Shown: positions 51,940-60,241 of the stretch, one piece after another
Position numbering within the stretch: the first letter of the stretch is position 1
Layout: the number at the start of each line of letters is the position of its first letter
NCBI RefSeq assembly: GCF_900106995.1
Contig: NZ_FNOK01000004.1
Coordinates: forward strand, 124,001 to 188,000
DNA: 64,000 bases
Direction: 5' to 3'
From: Saccharopolyspora shandongensis
GTDB taxonomy: Bacteria; Actinomycetota; Actinomycetes; Mycobacteriales; Pseudonocardiaceae
The notes under the pieces: model-generated
What the model was told of the DNA's origin: nothing
What the model saw: only the letters and a program-made list of their open reading frames with translations
Database searches by the model: none
Program-made: the position numbers and the translations under genes

Positions 51940-51953
51940 GTGATACACGTCAC
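51940..51953. promoter_or_regulatory. Crp-like binding site before cyclase operon
   Basis: GTGATACACGTCAC: GTGA, six bases, TCAC, the exact Crp consensus half-sites. It overlaps the last codons of the crp-like gene and lies about 90 bases upstream of the cyclase start, beside an A/T-rich TTTAAA. Confidence 0.6.
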
Positions 51954-52633
51954 TCGCGGGTAACTGCGCCTGCCAGGCCCGCGAGCGCGCGCACGTCAGC
52001 AACGACGATGCGCGGCCCGGGCCCCAACACTCCCCCCGACCGCAACACACCGAGCTGCTCGGCTACCGTGCTCCGTGCGAGCCCCAACGCGCTGGCCAGC
52101 CCTTCCTGGGAGAAAGGCACACGCCAGCGGTTCGGATGGCTGGGATCTGCCAGACGCACTACTTCCAGCAGCAACCGTGCGATCCGCTGCCTCGGACTGA
52201 AGTGCACCTGGTGGATCTGATACGGAACAGTCTCCGACAACTTCGCCACGAGGTAGTCGGCAAACTCGGCCTGCGCATCTTGCTCCAGCAGGAACCGGTC
52301 GAAATCCGGCCGCAACATGAAGCAGGCGGTGCAGTGATCTAACGCCTGCACTGTCGCCGTCCGGTGGCTATGGCGATTGGCCGCCATCTCCCCAACAAGG
52401 TCCCCCGGGCCTCGGAGCGAGAGCAGCACCTCCGAGCCGTCTCGTTCGCTGGCAAGCACTTTCACTCGACCACTGGTGAGCGCGAGCAGGAAGCCGCCTT
52501 TCTCCCCCTGCTGAAGCATGAACTCCCTAGGGCGGTAACTACGCATTGCCCCACTACCTGCCAGCGCGGCCCAGCGCCGCTCCCCCAGCAAGCCGCGAAA
52601 ACCTCGTGTCGAGTTGTCTGCTCGGTTGTGCAC
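51950..52633 (-). CDS. Crp/Fnr-family cyclic-nucleotide-binding regulator
   Basis: A 227-residue regulator. The cyclic-nucleotide domain (residues 20-140) has an intact phosphate-binding cassette: GPGDLVGEMAANRHSHRTATV with Glu and Arg in the positions that hold the cyclic phosphate. The winged HTH follows: VPFSQEGLASALGLARSTVAEQLGVL. It lies upstream of the cyclase on the same strand, with a Crp-like box between, and is divergent from the PycTM-like gene. It probably senses the nucleotide made by the cyclase. Confidence 0.88.
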   Translation of the reverse strand: MHNRADNSTRGFRGLLGERRWAALAGSGAMRSYRPREFMLQQGEKGGFLLALTSGRVKVLASERDGSEVLLSLRGPGDLVGEMAANRHSHRTATVQALDHCTACFMLRPDFDRFLLEQDAQAEFADYLVAKLSETVPYQIHQVHFSPRQRIARLLLEVVRLADPSHPNRWRVPFSQEGLASALGLARSTVAEQLGVLRSGGVLGPGPRIVVADVRALAGLAGAVTRE

Positions 52634-52778
52634 TCAACGTCCGTACCCGTTCCGCACCCCGGACCGCGAGCGGTCCAGCGAACTTCCGCTCGAAAAGAGC
52701 AGACACCGCACGGATCGTCACGATCGTCTCACTCGAATGGCGTTGGTACGACGGTTGAAACAGCGCAGACTCGATGCC

Positions 52779-53270
52779 ATGACCGCCACCGAACATGCAT
52801 GGAAGGCACTTCAACACACCAATGACTTGATCAAGATCGCAGACGCCAAGGCTGCAGCGATGCTCGCCGCCGACGGGGTACTCGTTGGCATCTTGGTTCG
52901 CGCACTACCCGCACAGCAGCTTTGGCTCACGGACTGGCTGCACGCCGGACTTCTGCTCATCAGCATCGGATCAGTCGGCGCTAGCCTCTTGTTCGCGCTT
53001 AGAGTCTTCGTGCCTCGACTAGACCCCGGGGCATCGCAGTCCATTCTCTTCTTCGACAACGTCGCGAGGCAGTACTCGAAAGCCGGGGACTTTGTGCCGC
53101 CCTACCGCACGACGCTCAGCGATACGGCAAAGTTGGAAGAATCTCTAGCCGAGCAGATTTGGGCCACGAGCCGCGTCACACAACGCAAGTTTCGGAACGT
53201 GACACCCGCTATTTGGCTTTTTGGGTTCGCCTTGATCATCGCCTTGTTGGCGAGCGTGATGAAGAGCTGA
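52779..53270 (+). CDS. Pycsar-effector-like (PycTM/DUF5706) membrane protein
   Basis: A 163-residue membrane protein. An amphipathic start (EHAWKALQHTNDLIKIADAK) leads into helix 1 (AAAMLAADGVLVGILV). Helix 2 is HAGLLLISIGSVGASLLFAL, and helix 3 is IWLFGFALIIALLASVM after SRVTQRKFRNV. This arrangement, with ADAKAxxxLAxxG, matches the Pycsar effector family PF18967 as I know it. Start ATG 52779; an in-frame ATG at 52737 is possible. It is divergent from the Crp-like gene. Its 3' end overlaps the convergent PP2C gene by 35 bases. Expected role: membrane disruption on cyclic-nucleotide signal. Confidence 0.72.
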   Translation: MTATEHAWKALQHTNDLIKIADAKAAAMLAADGVLVGILVRALPAQQLWLTDWLHAGLLLISIGSVGASLLFALRVFVPRLDPGASQSILFFDNVARQYSKAGDFVPPYRTTLSDTAKLEESLAEQIWATSRVTQRKFRNVTPAIWLFGFALIIALLASVMKS

Positions 53271-54006
53271 ACCGCAAGAACACGGCGGTGGCGTCGTCGT
53301 GGAGCTTTCCCCTTCTCCTGCGGGTTTCCGCCGCTTCCGCGGCTCGCACCCGGCGCAGCAGTTCCATTGGTCCGGCCTGCTCCACGAGGTCCAGCAGGTC
53401 GGTCCAGTCGCCGAGGCCGAAGCGGTCCACGTAGCGGGACGCGCCGTCGGTGAGCAACACCGCCCGGCGCACGCCCGCCGCCGGGAGCACACCGTGCACG
53501 GCCTCGTGCGCCGCTTCGGGTTTCGTGCTGGCGACCCAGAATCCGCCCGGTTGGTTCCGCAGGTCGCGGACCACTTCGAGAGTGTAGCCGGGCAGGTGGT
53601 CGATCCGGTCGTCGATGATCGGCCGGGCTTCGCCCGCCACGTCGAGCACGATCGGGCTGTCGGCGAGGACCAGGTACTCCAAGTCGTCGCCGCGCACCCG
53701 CAGCAGCGTCACCGTTGTAGAGGGGCTCGACGGGTTGTGCAGGTCGCAGGTGTCCGCGTGCGCTGCGCAGGTCGCGCGGATCGCGTCGGCCAGCAGGTCG
53801 ACGGCCGTGCCGTCCGACGCCGCGAGCCGCTGGGCCAGCTCGCCGCCGAGCCGGCGCACCAGCCAGGGCACGTCGTGCACGCAGCCACTGTCCACTCCGG
53901 ACGGAGCGGTCGCGCCGTCGAGGACGAACGCCCAATCGGGCCCGGTGACCAGGTAGTCCTCGTTCGGCCGGCCGGGCGTGGCGATCGTCGCCTGCGTCGC
54001 TCGCAC
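53236..54006 (-). CDS. PP2C-like serine/threonine phosphatase
   Basis: A 256-residue PP2C-fold protein. Features: RPNEDYLVTGPDWAFVLDGAT (Asp ligands; the usual DG motif is DGAT), VLLTDGASRYVDRFGL, and GKLHDDATAVFLRF with the C-terminal metal Asp. GTG 54006 is six bases after the MarR stop. The C-terminal tail SSSSRSPTRR is absent from the fragment copy at 46936 and results from the junction with the PycTM-like gene. Substrate unknown. Confidence 0.82.
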   Translation of the reverse strand: MRATQATIATPGRPNEDYLVTGPDWAFVLDGATAPSGVDSGCVHDVPWLVRRLGGELAQRLAASDGTAVDLLADAIRATCAAHADTCDLHNPSSPSTTVTLLRVRGDDLEYLVLADSPIVLDVAGEARPIIDDRIDHLPGYTLEVVRDLRNQPGGFWVASTKPEAAHEAVHGVLPAAGVRRAVLLTDGASRYVDRFGLGDWTDLLDLVEQAGPMELLRRVRAAEAAETRRRRGKLHDDATAVFLRFSSSSRSPTRR

Positions 54007-54012
54007 GTCCGG

Positions 54013-54468
54013 TCAGTCGCCGGGCCGCTGCGGCAGCTCGTGCAGCGCCGCCACCAGCGGCGCCAGCTCCGGGACCTGCCCGGCCTCGACCAGCGCCTTC
54101 TCCAGGGCTTCGTCGTGGGTCGGGCGGGCCCGCTCCCACAGTGCCCGGCCCGCGTCGGTCAGCTCGGTGTAGATGCCGCGGCGGTCGTCCTTGCACAGGA
54201 TCCTGGTCAGCAGCTCGCGATCTTCCAGCCGGTTGACCAGCCGGGTCGTCGCGCTGCCGCTGAGCGCCGTGGCGCGGGCGAGCTGCTGCATGCGCATGTG
54301 CCAGCCGTCCTGGCGACTCAGGGCGTCCAGGACGGTGTACTCGACGACCGACAGCCCGTGCTCGGCCTGCAGCGCCTTCTCCAGCGCGGTTTCGAGCGCC
54401 CCGTGGAGCGCGGCGAGCGTGCGCCAGCCGTGCGCCCGAATCTCGACGGCGTCGTCGGCGATCCCCAC
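54013..54468 (-). CDS. MarR-family transcriptional regulator
   Basis: A 151-residue MarR protein. The winged HTH is HMRMQQLARATALSGSATTRLVNRL followed by the wing CKDDRRGIYTELTDAGR (in parts). GTG 54468 with GGGAGG upstream. First gene of a two-gene operon with the PP2C phosphatase. Confidence 0.9.
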   Translation of the reverse strand: MGIADDAVEIRAHGWRTLAALHGALETALEKALQAEHGLSVVEYTVLDALSRQDGWHMRMQQLARATALSGSATTRLVNRLEDRELLTRILCKDDRRGIYTELTDAGRALWERARPTHDEALEKALVEAGQVPELAPLVAALHELPQRPGD

Positions 54469-54641
54469 CGCACACCTCCCGTGATGCGTATCTCCTGCGA
54501 CTATAGCAGCCTGCGCGGCTATGAAGCGTGTGCAAGCATTTATCGCGCGCCTGCAACTACCCACTTTCACCTGCATCAACTCAGGCACCTGCCGCCAGGG
54601 CATCCCCAGCCCGCCACGAAACCAACGGATCGAGCGGCCGC

Positions 54642-54884
54642 TCAGCTCCGCTTGAACACCACGTACGCCTCGACCCAGCCCTTCTCGTTCGGCGCCACCG
54701 AGAACCGGTCGAGCTCCCAGCCCTTCTCCTCGATCGCCTCGATTCGCTCCGACCACGGATCGATCGCGTCGTCCTTGCTGCCGGACAGCGCCACCAGGCG
54801 AACGGTGAACCGCCGCCGCCCTCCATCGAGAGCGGCGGCGGCCATCGCACCGAGATCGGCTTTCGAGTTCTGGAAGAATCCCAT
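54642..54884 (-). CDS. Small hypothetical protein (80 aa)
   Basis: Begins MGFFQNSKADLGAMAAAAL; then an alpha/beta domain (RFTVRLVALSGSKDD, IEEKGWELDRFSVAPNEKGWVEAYVVFKR). Compact, soluble, with good coding bias. GGGGGA overlaps the start region. Family not recognised. Possibly paired with the 144-residue protein upstream. Confidence 0.7.
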   Translation of the reverse strand: MGFFQNSKADLGAMAAAALDGGRRRFTVRLVALSGSKDDAIDPWSERIEAIEEKGWELDRFSVAPNEKGWVEAYVVFKRS

Positions 54885-54925
54885 TCCCCCATTAAACCCA
54901 AATGCCCCGAAATGCTCGAATCGGG

Positions 54926-55360
54926 TCAGTGTTCGTCGTTGCGGAAGAAGAGCTCTTCGAGATGATCCGCGGTTTCCGCGACGAAGTTCAGCGGATCGGT
55001 GAACTCGTTGATGTCGAGGTTCAGCAGCGGCAGCGAATGCCGGAGCACGACGTGGTCCCCGATGATCAGCGCCCCGCACACGACCGAGGTCTGCCCCAGT
55101 TCTTCCAGCAGTTTCCGCAGGTTGACGCCCTCGGCCCGGCCGATCACCGACACCACCTGCACCCAGTCCTCGCTGCCGTCGAGCCGCTCGTGGCCGACGA
55201 TGACGATCTGGCTGCGGTCGTCCTCGTACTCGACGAGGAGCCGGATCTCGTCCTCGCTGTCCTCGATGATCCGGTACTCGGGCTCGCCTTCCTCCACTTC
55301 ACCGGGAACGACCCGGTATTCGGTCCGGACGAATTCGAGAAGATCTTCCCAGGTCGCCAC
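54926..55360 (-). CDS. Hypothetical protein, T3SS-chaperone/YbjN-like
   Basis: A 144-residue acidic protein. GTG 55360 with GGGAGG upstream. Alternating strands (YRIIEDSEDEIRLLVEY, SQIVIVGHERL) followed by helix-strand units (LRKLLEELGQTSVVCGALI, VVLRHSLPLLNLDINEF) give a YbjN/type III chaperone-like alpha/beta layout. Function unknown. Confidence 0.72.
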   Translation of the reverse strand: MATWEDLLEFVRTEYRVVPGEVEEGEPEYRIIEDSEDEIRLLVEYEDDRSQIVIVGHERLDGSEDWVQVVSVIGRAEGVNLRKLLEELGQTSVVCGALIIGDHVVLRHSLPLLNLDINEFTDPLNFVAETADHLEELFFRNDEH

Positions 55361-55466
55361 GGTTCCTCCCAGCAATCGGCCGCGAACCGGCATGGATTTC
55401 GACGGCGATCTTGCCACGCCACCCCACCGCGCCGACCCGTTTTCCGGCTGCGAGCAACCGAACGCG

Positions 55467-56660
55467 TTATTCGGCGAGTACGGGCAGCGAGGTCGCGCCG
55501 ATCATGTCCGTGCCCGGCATGAGGACCGGCGGGTTCGCCGGATCCGTGCGCAGCACCGGGAAGCGGTCCAGCAGGATGTCCATCGCGATCCGGCCCTCCA
55601 GCCGGGCCAGCGGCGCGCCCAGGCAGAAGTGGATGCCGCGCCCGAACGCGATGTGCGGGTTGGGATCGCGGGCCGGGTCGAAGGCGTCCGGAGCGGCGAA
55701 CACCCGGTCGTCGCGGTTGGCCGCCCCGAGCCACACCGAGAGCACCTGGTCCGCGGGCACCCGCCGGCCGCCGACCTCCGCCTCGGTCGTCGTCGCCCGG
55801 TAGGTGAGCGCGAACGGGGCCAGCAGGCGCAGCGATTCCTCGATCGCGCCCGGCACCAGCGCGCGGTCCGCCCGCACCCGCGCCGCCTGCTCCGGGTGCG
55901 CGTCCAGGCACATCACCGTGTTGCCCAGCAGCATCGTGGTGGTGATGTGCCCGGCGGCCAGCAGGAGGCCGGCGAAGTTCACCACCTCGTTGTCGGTGAG
56001 CCGTTCGCCGTCGACCTGCGCCTGCACCAGCTGGGTCAGCAGGTCCTCGCGGGGGTTCCGCCGCCGCTCCGCGGCGTGCCCGAGGAGGTAGTCGTTGATC
56101 TCCCGCATGCCTTCGGGCGACGCGTTCATCTCGCGCAGCTGCTCCTCTCCCTGGGCGGAGACCGAGAGCTGCTGGCCGCCGCTGAGCACCTCCTCCACCC
56201 ACTTCTGGAAGAGGTCGCGGTCGCTGCTGGGCACGCCCAGCAGCTCGGCGATGACGATCACCGGCAGCGGGTAGGCGAGATCCGCGACCAGTTCGAACCG
56301 ACCCTCGTCGGCCACCGCGTCGAGCAGTTCGTGCGTCAGCGCGGCGATCCGCGGTTCGAGGTCGGCCACGATCTTCGGGGTGAACGCGTGGCTGACCAGC
56401 CGGCGCAGCTTGCGGTGCTGCGGCGGGTCCAGCTGCGTCAGGTCGCCCTCGAGCAAGGCCGGGTCGAGGTCGATCGGCATGACCCGCACGATGTCGGAGG
56501 AGAACGTCTTCGGGTCGCCGAGGACCTCGACCGCCTCCCGGTGGCCGTAGACGTTCCACACGCCCCGCGCTTCGTCGAAGTCGACCGGGGCGGCCGGTTT
56601 CTCGCCGCGCAACCAGAAGTGCTGCGGATCCACTGGAATCCGGGCAGCATCGATCACCAT
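55467..56660 (-). CDS. Cytochrome P450 (second)
   Basis: A 397-residue soluble P450. I-helix LLLAAGHITTTMLLG; ExxR in EESLR; haem loop FGRGIHFCLGAPLARLEGR. ATG 56660. LTQLDPPQHRKLRRLVSHAF is the conserved substrate-entry/helix C region. No ferredoxin or reductase neighbour; the flanking genes are unrelated. Substrate unknown, secondary-metabolite type by similarity. Confidence 0.92.
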   Translation of the reverse strand: MVIDAARIPVDPQHFWLRGEKPAAPVDFDEARGVWNVYGHREAVEVLGDPKTFSSDIVRVMPIDLDPALLEGDLTQLDPPQHRKLRRLVSHAFTPKIVADLEPRIAALTHELLDAVADEGRFELVADLAYPLPVIVIAELLGVPSSDRDLFQKWVEEVLSGGQQLSVSAQGEEQLREMNASPEGMREINDYLLGHAAERRRNPREDLLTQLVQAQVDGERLTDNEVVNFAGLLLAAGHITTTMLLGNTVMCLDAHPEQAARVRADRALVPGAIEESLRLLAPFALTYRATTTEAEVGGRRVPADQVLSVWLGAANRDDRVFAAPDAFDPARDPNPHIAFGRGIHFCLGAPLARLEGRIAMDILLDRFPVLRTDPANPPVLMPGTDMIGATSLPVLAE

Positions 56661-56866
56661 GGTTTTTCGCCCTTTCGTTGAGGTGGAACCAAAACGGGTG
56701 CGTCCGATCAGGACTGGTACCAGGCCGGAGCGAAGGCAGCAGGATGCGCATCCGCGTGAACATCGGGCGCATCAAGGGCCGGAATCGTGGCGCAGGAACT
56801 CGGTCCTGGCGAAGGTCACCGCCGGAAAGCGCGGCGGCGTGGTGCTTTTCGGCGCCTACTCGCCGG

Positions 56867-57727
56867 TCATCCGTCGACGAGCGAGGAGTGGCGCACGATG
56901 ATGTCACCGCTCACGGTGCTGGCGCGGACCTCGACGGTTTCCTCCGCCTCTCCCGGCGCGTCGACGCTGTTCAGCGAGTTGTGCACGCGACCGATCGTGG
57001 TGTTCAGGTCCAGGTACGCGGCGGTCCCCTCGCGGATGCCGACCTCCAGCTCCCCCACCGACACGTCCAGCGCCACCGTGCCGCGCGCGACTTCGCCGAT
57101 CCGGATGTCGCCGTTGGCGGCCTTGGCGCGGACGGAGTCGCGCGCCTTCTCGACGGTGATACTGCCGTTGGCCGCGCTCAACCGCGCTTCACCGCCGATC
57201 TCGCCGATCCGGGTCTCCCCGTTGGAGTTCTTGAACACCCCGGCGCCGTCGATGCGCCTGATCCGCAGCTCGCCCGACCCGGTGGCGGCCTCGACCGCGC
57301 CAGCCACGTGGTCGACGGCGACCGCTCCGGTGGCGGTCTTCGCGTTCAGCGGGCCGGTGGCGTCGAGCCGGATGGCGCCGACCGAGGTCCGGAACCGGCA
57401 CTCGCCGAGCCGTCCCTCGCCGCGGAAGTCCCCCTGCGCCGACTCGCCGCGCACCCGCGACCCGGTCGGCAGCTCGATCAGCACCTCGACCGAGCCGCCG
57501 TCGCGCGGGCCGTAGTGCCGCCACCGCTTCTCCGCCTTGACCAGCAGCTCACCATCGGAGAACTCGACGCGGGTCAGCTCTGCCGCCTTCACGTCGGCCT
57601 TCCGCGACGGGTCGGTCGGCCGCACGTCGACGACGGTGTCGGCCCGGTCTGCGGCGACGATCCGCACGTCGCCCAGGACGACGTCGATCGTGGCGGAAAT
57701 CGGTTCCGGAGTATCGAAAGTAGGCAT
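56867..57727 (-). CDS. DUF4097-family beta-strand repeat protein
   Basis: A 286-residue protein made of short repeated strands (ATGSGELRIRRIDG, NSNGETRIGEIGGEARLSAANGSITVEKAR-like, ANGDIRIGEV), the right-handed beta-helix layout of DUF4097 putative adhesins. No signal peptide, so probably cytoplasmic. ATG 57727 with GAGGGG upstream. It follows the ribbon-helix-helix gene in one operon, a recurring actinobacterial pair. Confidence 0.85.
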   Translation of the reverse strand: MPTFDTPEPISATIDVVLGDVRIVAADRADTVVDVRPTDPSRKADVKAAELTRVEFSDGELLVKAEKRWRHYGPRDGGSVEVLIELPTGSRVRGESAQGDFRGEGRLGECRFRTSVGAIRLDATGPLNAKTATGAVAVDHVAGAVEAATGSGELRIRRIDGAGVFKNSNGETRIGEIGGEARLSAANGSITVEKARDSVRAKAANGDIRIGEVARGTVALDVSVGELEVGIREGTAAYLDLNTTIGRVHNSLNSVDAPGEAEETVEVRASTVSGDIIVRHSSLVDG

Positions 57728-57801
57728 GGTTGTCCCCTCAGATCGTGTTCGGTGAGCGTCCTCGCTGGTAGGACGTGTGGTGTGCGGGTCGGAGCGCGCC
57801 G

Positions 57802-58314
57802 CTAGCGCGCCCACCCGGTGTAGCGCTGTCCGCGCCGGCCGCTGCTGCGCCCGGCGGGCCGCCCGGCGGGTTCCACCGCAGCGGCGGCGGCCCGGACGAG
57901 CCACGCGTTGACCGACAGGCCTTCCCGCGCGGCCGCTTCCTCGACGCGGGCCTTGAGCTTTTCGGGCATCCGGACGTTGATCCGCGACATGGCGCCTTCG
58001 TCGGCCTCCAGGACCGGCCGCACCTCTGCCTGCGCGTTCTCGCCGTCGTCGGCCGCCTCGCCGTGGGCCACCAGTGGCGTCGTCACGACGAATTCCGGTT
58101 CCCCGCTGCGAAACCGCAGGTCCACCGACCCCGGCGCGAGCTCGCGGGTGATCTCGTCGGCAGCCGACGACAGCGCGTCCAGCAGCGTCAGCCGGAGGGC
58201 GGACTCCAGTGGTGTCGTGAGCCGCTCGGCGAGCTCCCGAGCATCGTCACCACCGACTTCGGCGGCGACGGCCAGCTCCCGCCGGATGCCGTCGACATAC
58301 ACCCCAATATCCAT
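57802..58314 (-). CDS. Ribbon-helix-helix (HicB-like) DNA-binding protein
   Basis: A 170-residue protein. The N-terminal part (residues 1-105) is acidic and helical. Residues about 110-150 form a ribbon-helix-helix: SRINVRMPEKLKARVEEAAAREG then LSVNAWLVRAAAAAV. The C-terminus is basic. ATG 58314. TGGCACC direct repeats lie just upstream and may be its own operator. Partner of the DUF4097 gene. Confidence 0.83.
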   Translation of the reverse strand: MDIGVYVDGIRRELAVAAEVGGDDARELAERLTTPLESALRLTLLDALSSAADEITRELAPGSVDLRFRSGEPEFVVTTPLVAHGEAADDGENAQAEVRPVLEADEGAMSRINVRMPEKLKARVEEAAAREGLSVNAWLVRAAAAAVEPAGRPAGRSSGRRGQRYTGWAR

Positions 58315-58324
58315 GGCATCATCA

Positions 58325-58362
58325 TGGCACCAATGTGGCACCTGTGCAACCACCGGTGGCAC
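58325..58362. promoter_or_regulatory. TGGCAC direct repeats
   Basis: TGGCACC at 58325 and 58336 (11-base period) and TGGCAC at 58357, directly upstream of the ribbon-helix-helix gene. Helically phased short repeats fit RHH dimers. Confidence 0.5.
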
Positions 58363-58400
58363 TCGGTGCGCCACACCATGCGGTGCGGCCTCGACAACGA

Positions 58401-59618
58401 TCAGCGTTTCGGCTGGCTGACGCCGCGCAGGCGCGGCGCGGCGGCGATGGCCACCGCCGCCGTCAGCAATGCCGCGCCGAGGATCACCGCGCGCAGCGAC
58501 GTGACTTCGGCGAGCGGCCCGGCGAGCGCCGCGCCCAGCGGCATCAGGCCCCAGGCGAGCACCCGGTGCGCGCTGGTCACCCGGCCCATCATCCGCCGCG
58601 GCGTCAGGCGCTGGCGGTTGGCCGCGGACAGCACGTTCCACGCGCCCGCGCCCAGGCCCATGACGAAGTACGCGAGCCACGCTCCGCCCGGTGCCCGCAC
58701 CACACCGAGCAGCGCGATTCCCGCGGCCAGCACGAACAAGGCGCCGATCATCACCGATCCGCCACCCAGCCGGCCGGCCAGCCGGGACGCGACCGGGGCG
58801 GCCAGCAACGTGCCGATCGCGGTGCAGACCAGCAGCGTCGGCACGGACGCCGCAGGCAGGCGCAGCGACTCGATCGCGAACAGGAACGCCACCGCGTTGA
58901 CGCCGCTGGTGAGCAGCGCGGTCACACCGACGACGCCGACGACCGCGCGCAAGCCCGGGCTGCGCACCAGGAAGCGCAGCCCCGCTAGCACTTCCGCGCG
59001 CAACGACGTCGCATCGCGCTCCTGGACCGGTGCCGCCTGGCCGGGCACGGCGATCACCAGGAGCAGCGCCAGCCCCAGCGCGAGCGCGTTCGCCGCGAAG
59101 CACAGCGCGGGATCCCACGCGAACAGCGCCGCCGCCGCCAACGGTCCCGCGATCTCGACACCGGCGGTCTCCACGCTGACGAACCGGCCGTTGGCGCGTT
59201 CCAGCTCCGCCGACCCGGCCAACGACACCAGCAGCGTCTGCCCCGCCGAATCGGCGAACGTTTCCGCGCTGCTGAGCAGGAAACCGCATACCAGCAACGC
59301 GGGCAGCCCGGCCTTGCCGGTGTGGATCAGGGCGGCCAGCGCGAAGGTGACCGCGCAGCGGAAGGCGTGCGCGCAGATCAGCGCGTGCCGCGGCCGCCAC
59401 CGGTCGACCACCGCGCCCGCGGGCAAGGCGACCAGCAGCCACGGCAGCACGGTCGCCGCCGCAACCGCCGAAACCGCCACCGGATCGCGCGTGCTCACCG
59501 CCGTGAACAGCGGCAGCGCCGCAGCCCGGATCCCGTCGCCGACCGACGAAACGGCCCAAGCACCCAGCAGGAGCCCGAACGGCCGGGAGCGCACACCCGC
59601 TGCCGGACCACCCACCAT
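58401..59618 (-). CDS. MFS transporter of the RiPP cluster
   Basis: A 405-residue major facilitator protein with about 12 helices; MFS loop 2-3 motif appears as AGAVVDRWRPRHAL. ATG 59618 with GGGGAGG nine bases before. It is 23 bases after the DUF5825-like gene in the operon with the radical SAM enzyme, so it is probably the exporter of the mature peptide. Confidence 0.87.
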   Translation of the reverse strand: MVGGPAAGVRSRPFGLLLGAWAVSSVGDGIRAAALPLFTAVSTRDPVAVSAVAAATVLPWLLVALPAGAVVDRWRPRHALICAHAFRCAVTFALAALIHTGKAGLPALLVCGFLLSSAETFADSAGQTLLVSLAGSAELERANGRFVSVETAGVEIAGPLAAAALFAWDPALCFAANALALGLALLLVIAVPGQAAPVQERDATSLRAEVLAGLRFLVRSPGLRAVVGVVGVTALLTSGVNAVAFLFAIESLRLPAASVPTLLVCTAIGTLLAAPVASRLAGRLGGGSVMIGALFVLAAGIALLGVVRAPGGAWLAYFVMGLGAGAWNVLSAANRQRLTPRRMMGRVTSAHRVLAWGLMPLGAALAGPLAEVTSLRAVILGAALLTAAVAIAAAPRLRGVSQPKR

Positions 59619-59641
59619 CGCAAGCCGCCTCCCCGCGCCGT

Positions 59642-60241
59642 TCAGACCACCATCGCGGGCACCGGCCAGCGCCGCAGCCGGGCCGGCGCCCACCAGCGCA
59701 GCCCGCCCGCGCGGACCAGCAGGCCGTGCTCGGCGAACAACGCGGTGGCGGCCGGGTCGCACGCGTCCGGGTCGGCGCCGGCCGCGAGCCTGCGGACGGC
59801 CGCGATCAGCTCGGATTCGTCCACCGTGTAGCACTCCAGCGCGCCGCTGCGCCGGTCCCGGATCTGGATGAAGCCCGGCCCTTCCCGGAAGACGCACTTC
59901 GCCGGGAAGTACGCCGCCCGCCACGGGTCGAGATCGGCACCTCCGCTCGGCGGCGGCAGGTGGGAGAACGCCTGCCAGGCCGGCGGCCGACCGGACGCGC
60001 GCCACTCGCAGCGCACGCCCCACGCGGCCAGCTCCCGCAGCAGGTCGAGCGCGGCGCGGGAGCCCGGCTCGTCGAGCCGGACCGGCCCGGTGAACACGAC
60101 CTTGCGGACCCCGCCGTCGAACAGCCGACGCGCCTGGCCGACCGGATCCGCGGAAACCTCTTGCGCGCCAAGGGATTCCCCGCCCAACACGCCCAGGTAG
60201 TGGCGGAACATCTCGATCTGCACCTGCTGCCTCGCAGTCAT
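59642..60241 (-). CDS. DUF5825-like RiPP partner protein
   Basis: A 199-residue soluble protein: GGVRKVVFTGPVRLDEPGSR, WRAAYFPAKCVFREGPGFIQI, and a C-terminal HGLLVRAGGLRWWAP. ATG 60241 overlaps the radical SAM stop (ATGA). Proteins of this size and position beside B12 radical SAM RiPP enzymes in actinobacteria are classed as DUF5825, which I assign by recollection. It may bind the leader peptide or assist modification. Confidence 0.75.
   Translation of the reverse strand: MTARQQVQIEMFRHYLGVLGGESLGAQEVSADPVGQARRLFDGGVRKVVFTGPVRLDEPGSRAALDLLRELAAWGVRCEWRASGRPPAWQAFSHLPPPSGGADLDPWRAAYFPAKCVFREGPGFIQIRDRRSGALECYTVDESELIAAVRRLAAGADPDACDPAATALFAEHGLLVRAGGLRWWAPARLRRWPVPAMVV

Noticed and set aside
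53236-54556. 484-residue - strand frame through PP2C/MarR
   Set aside because: Out of frame with both genes and Arg/Gly-rich; a shadow.
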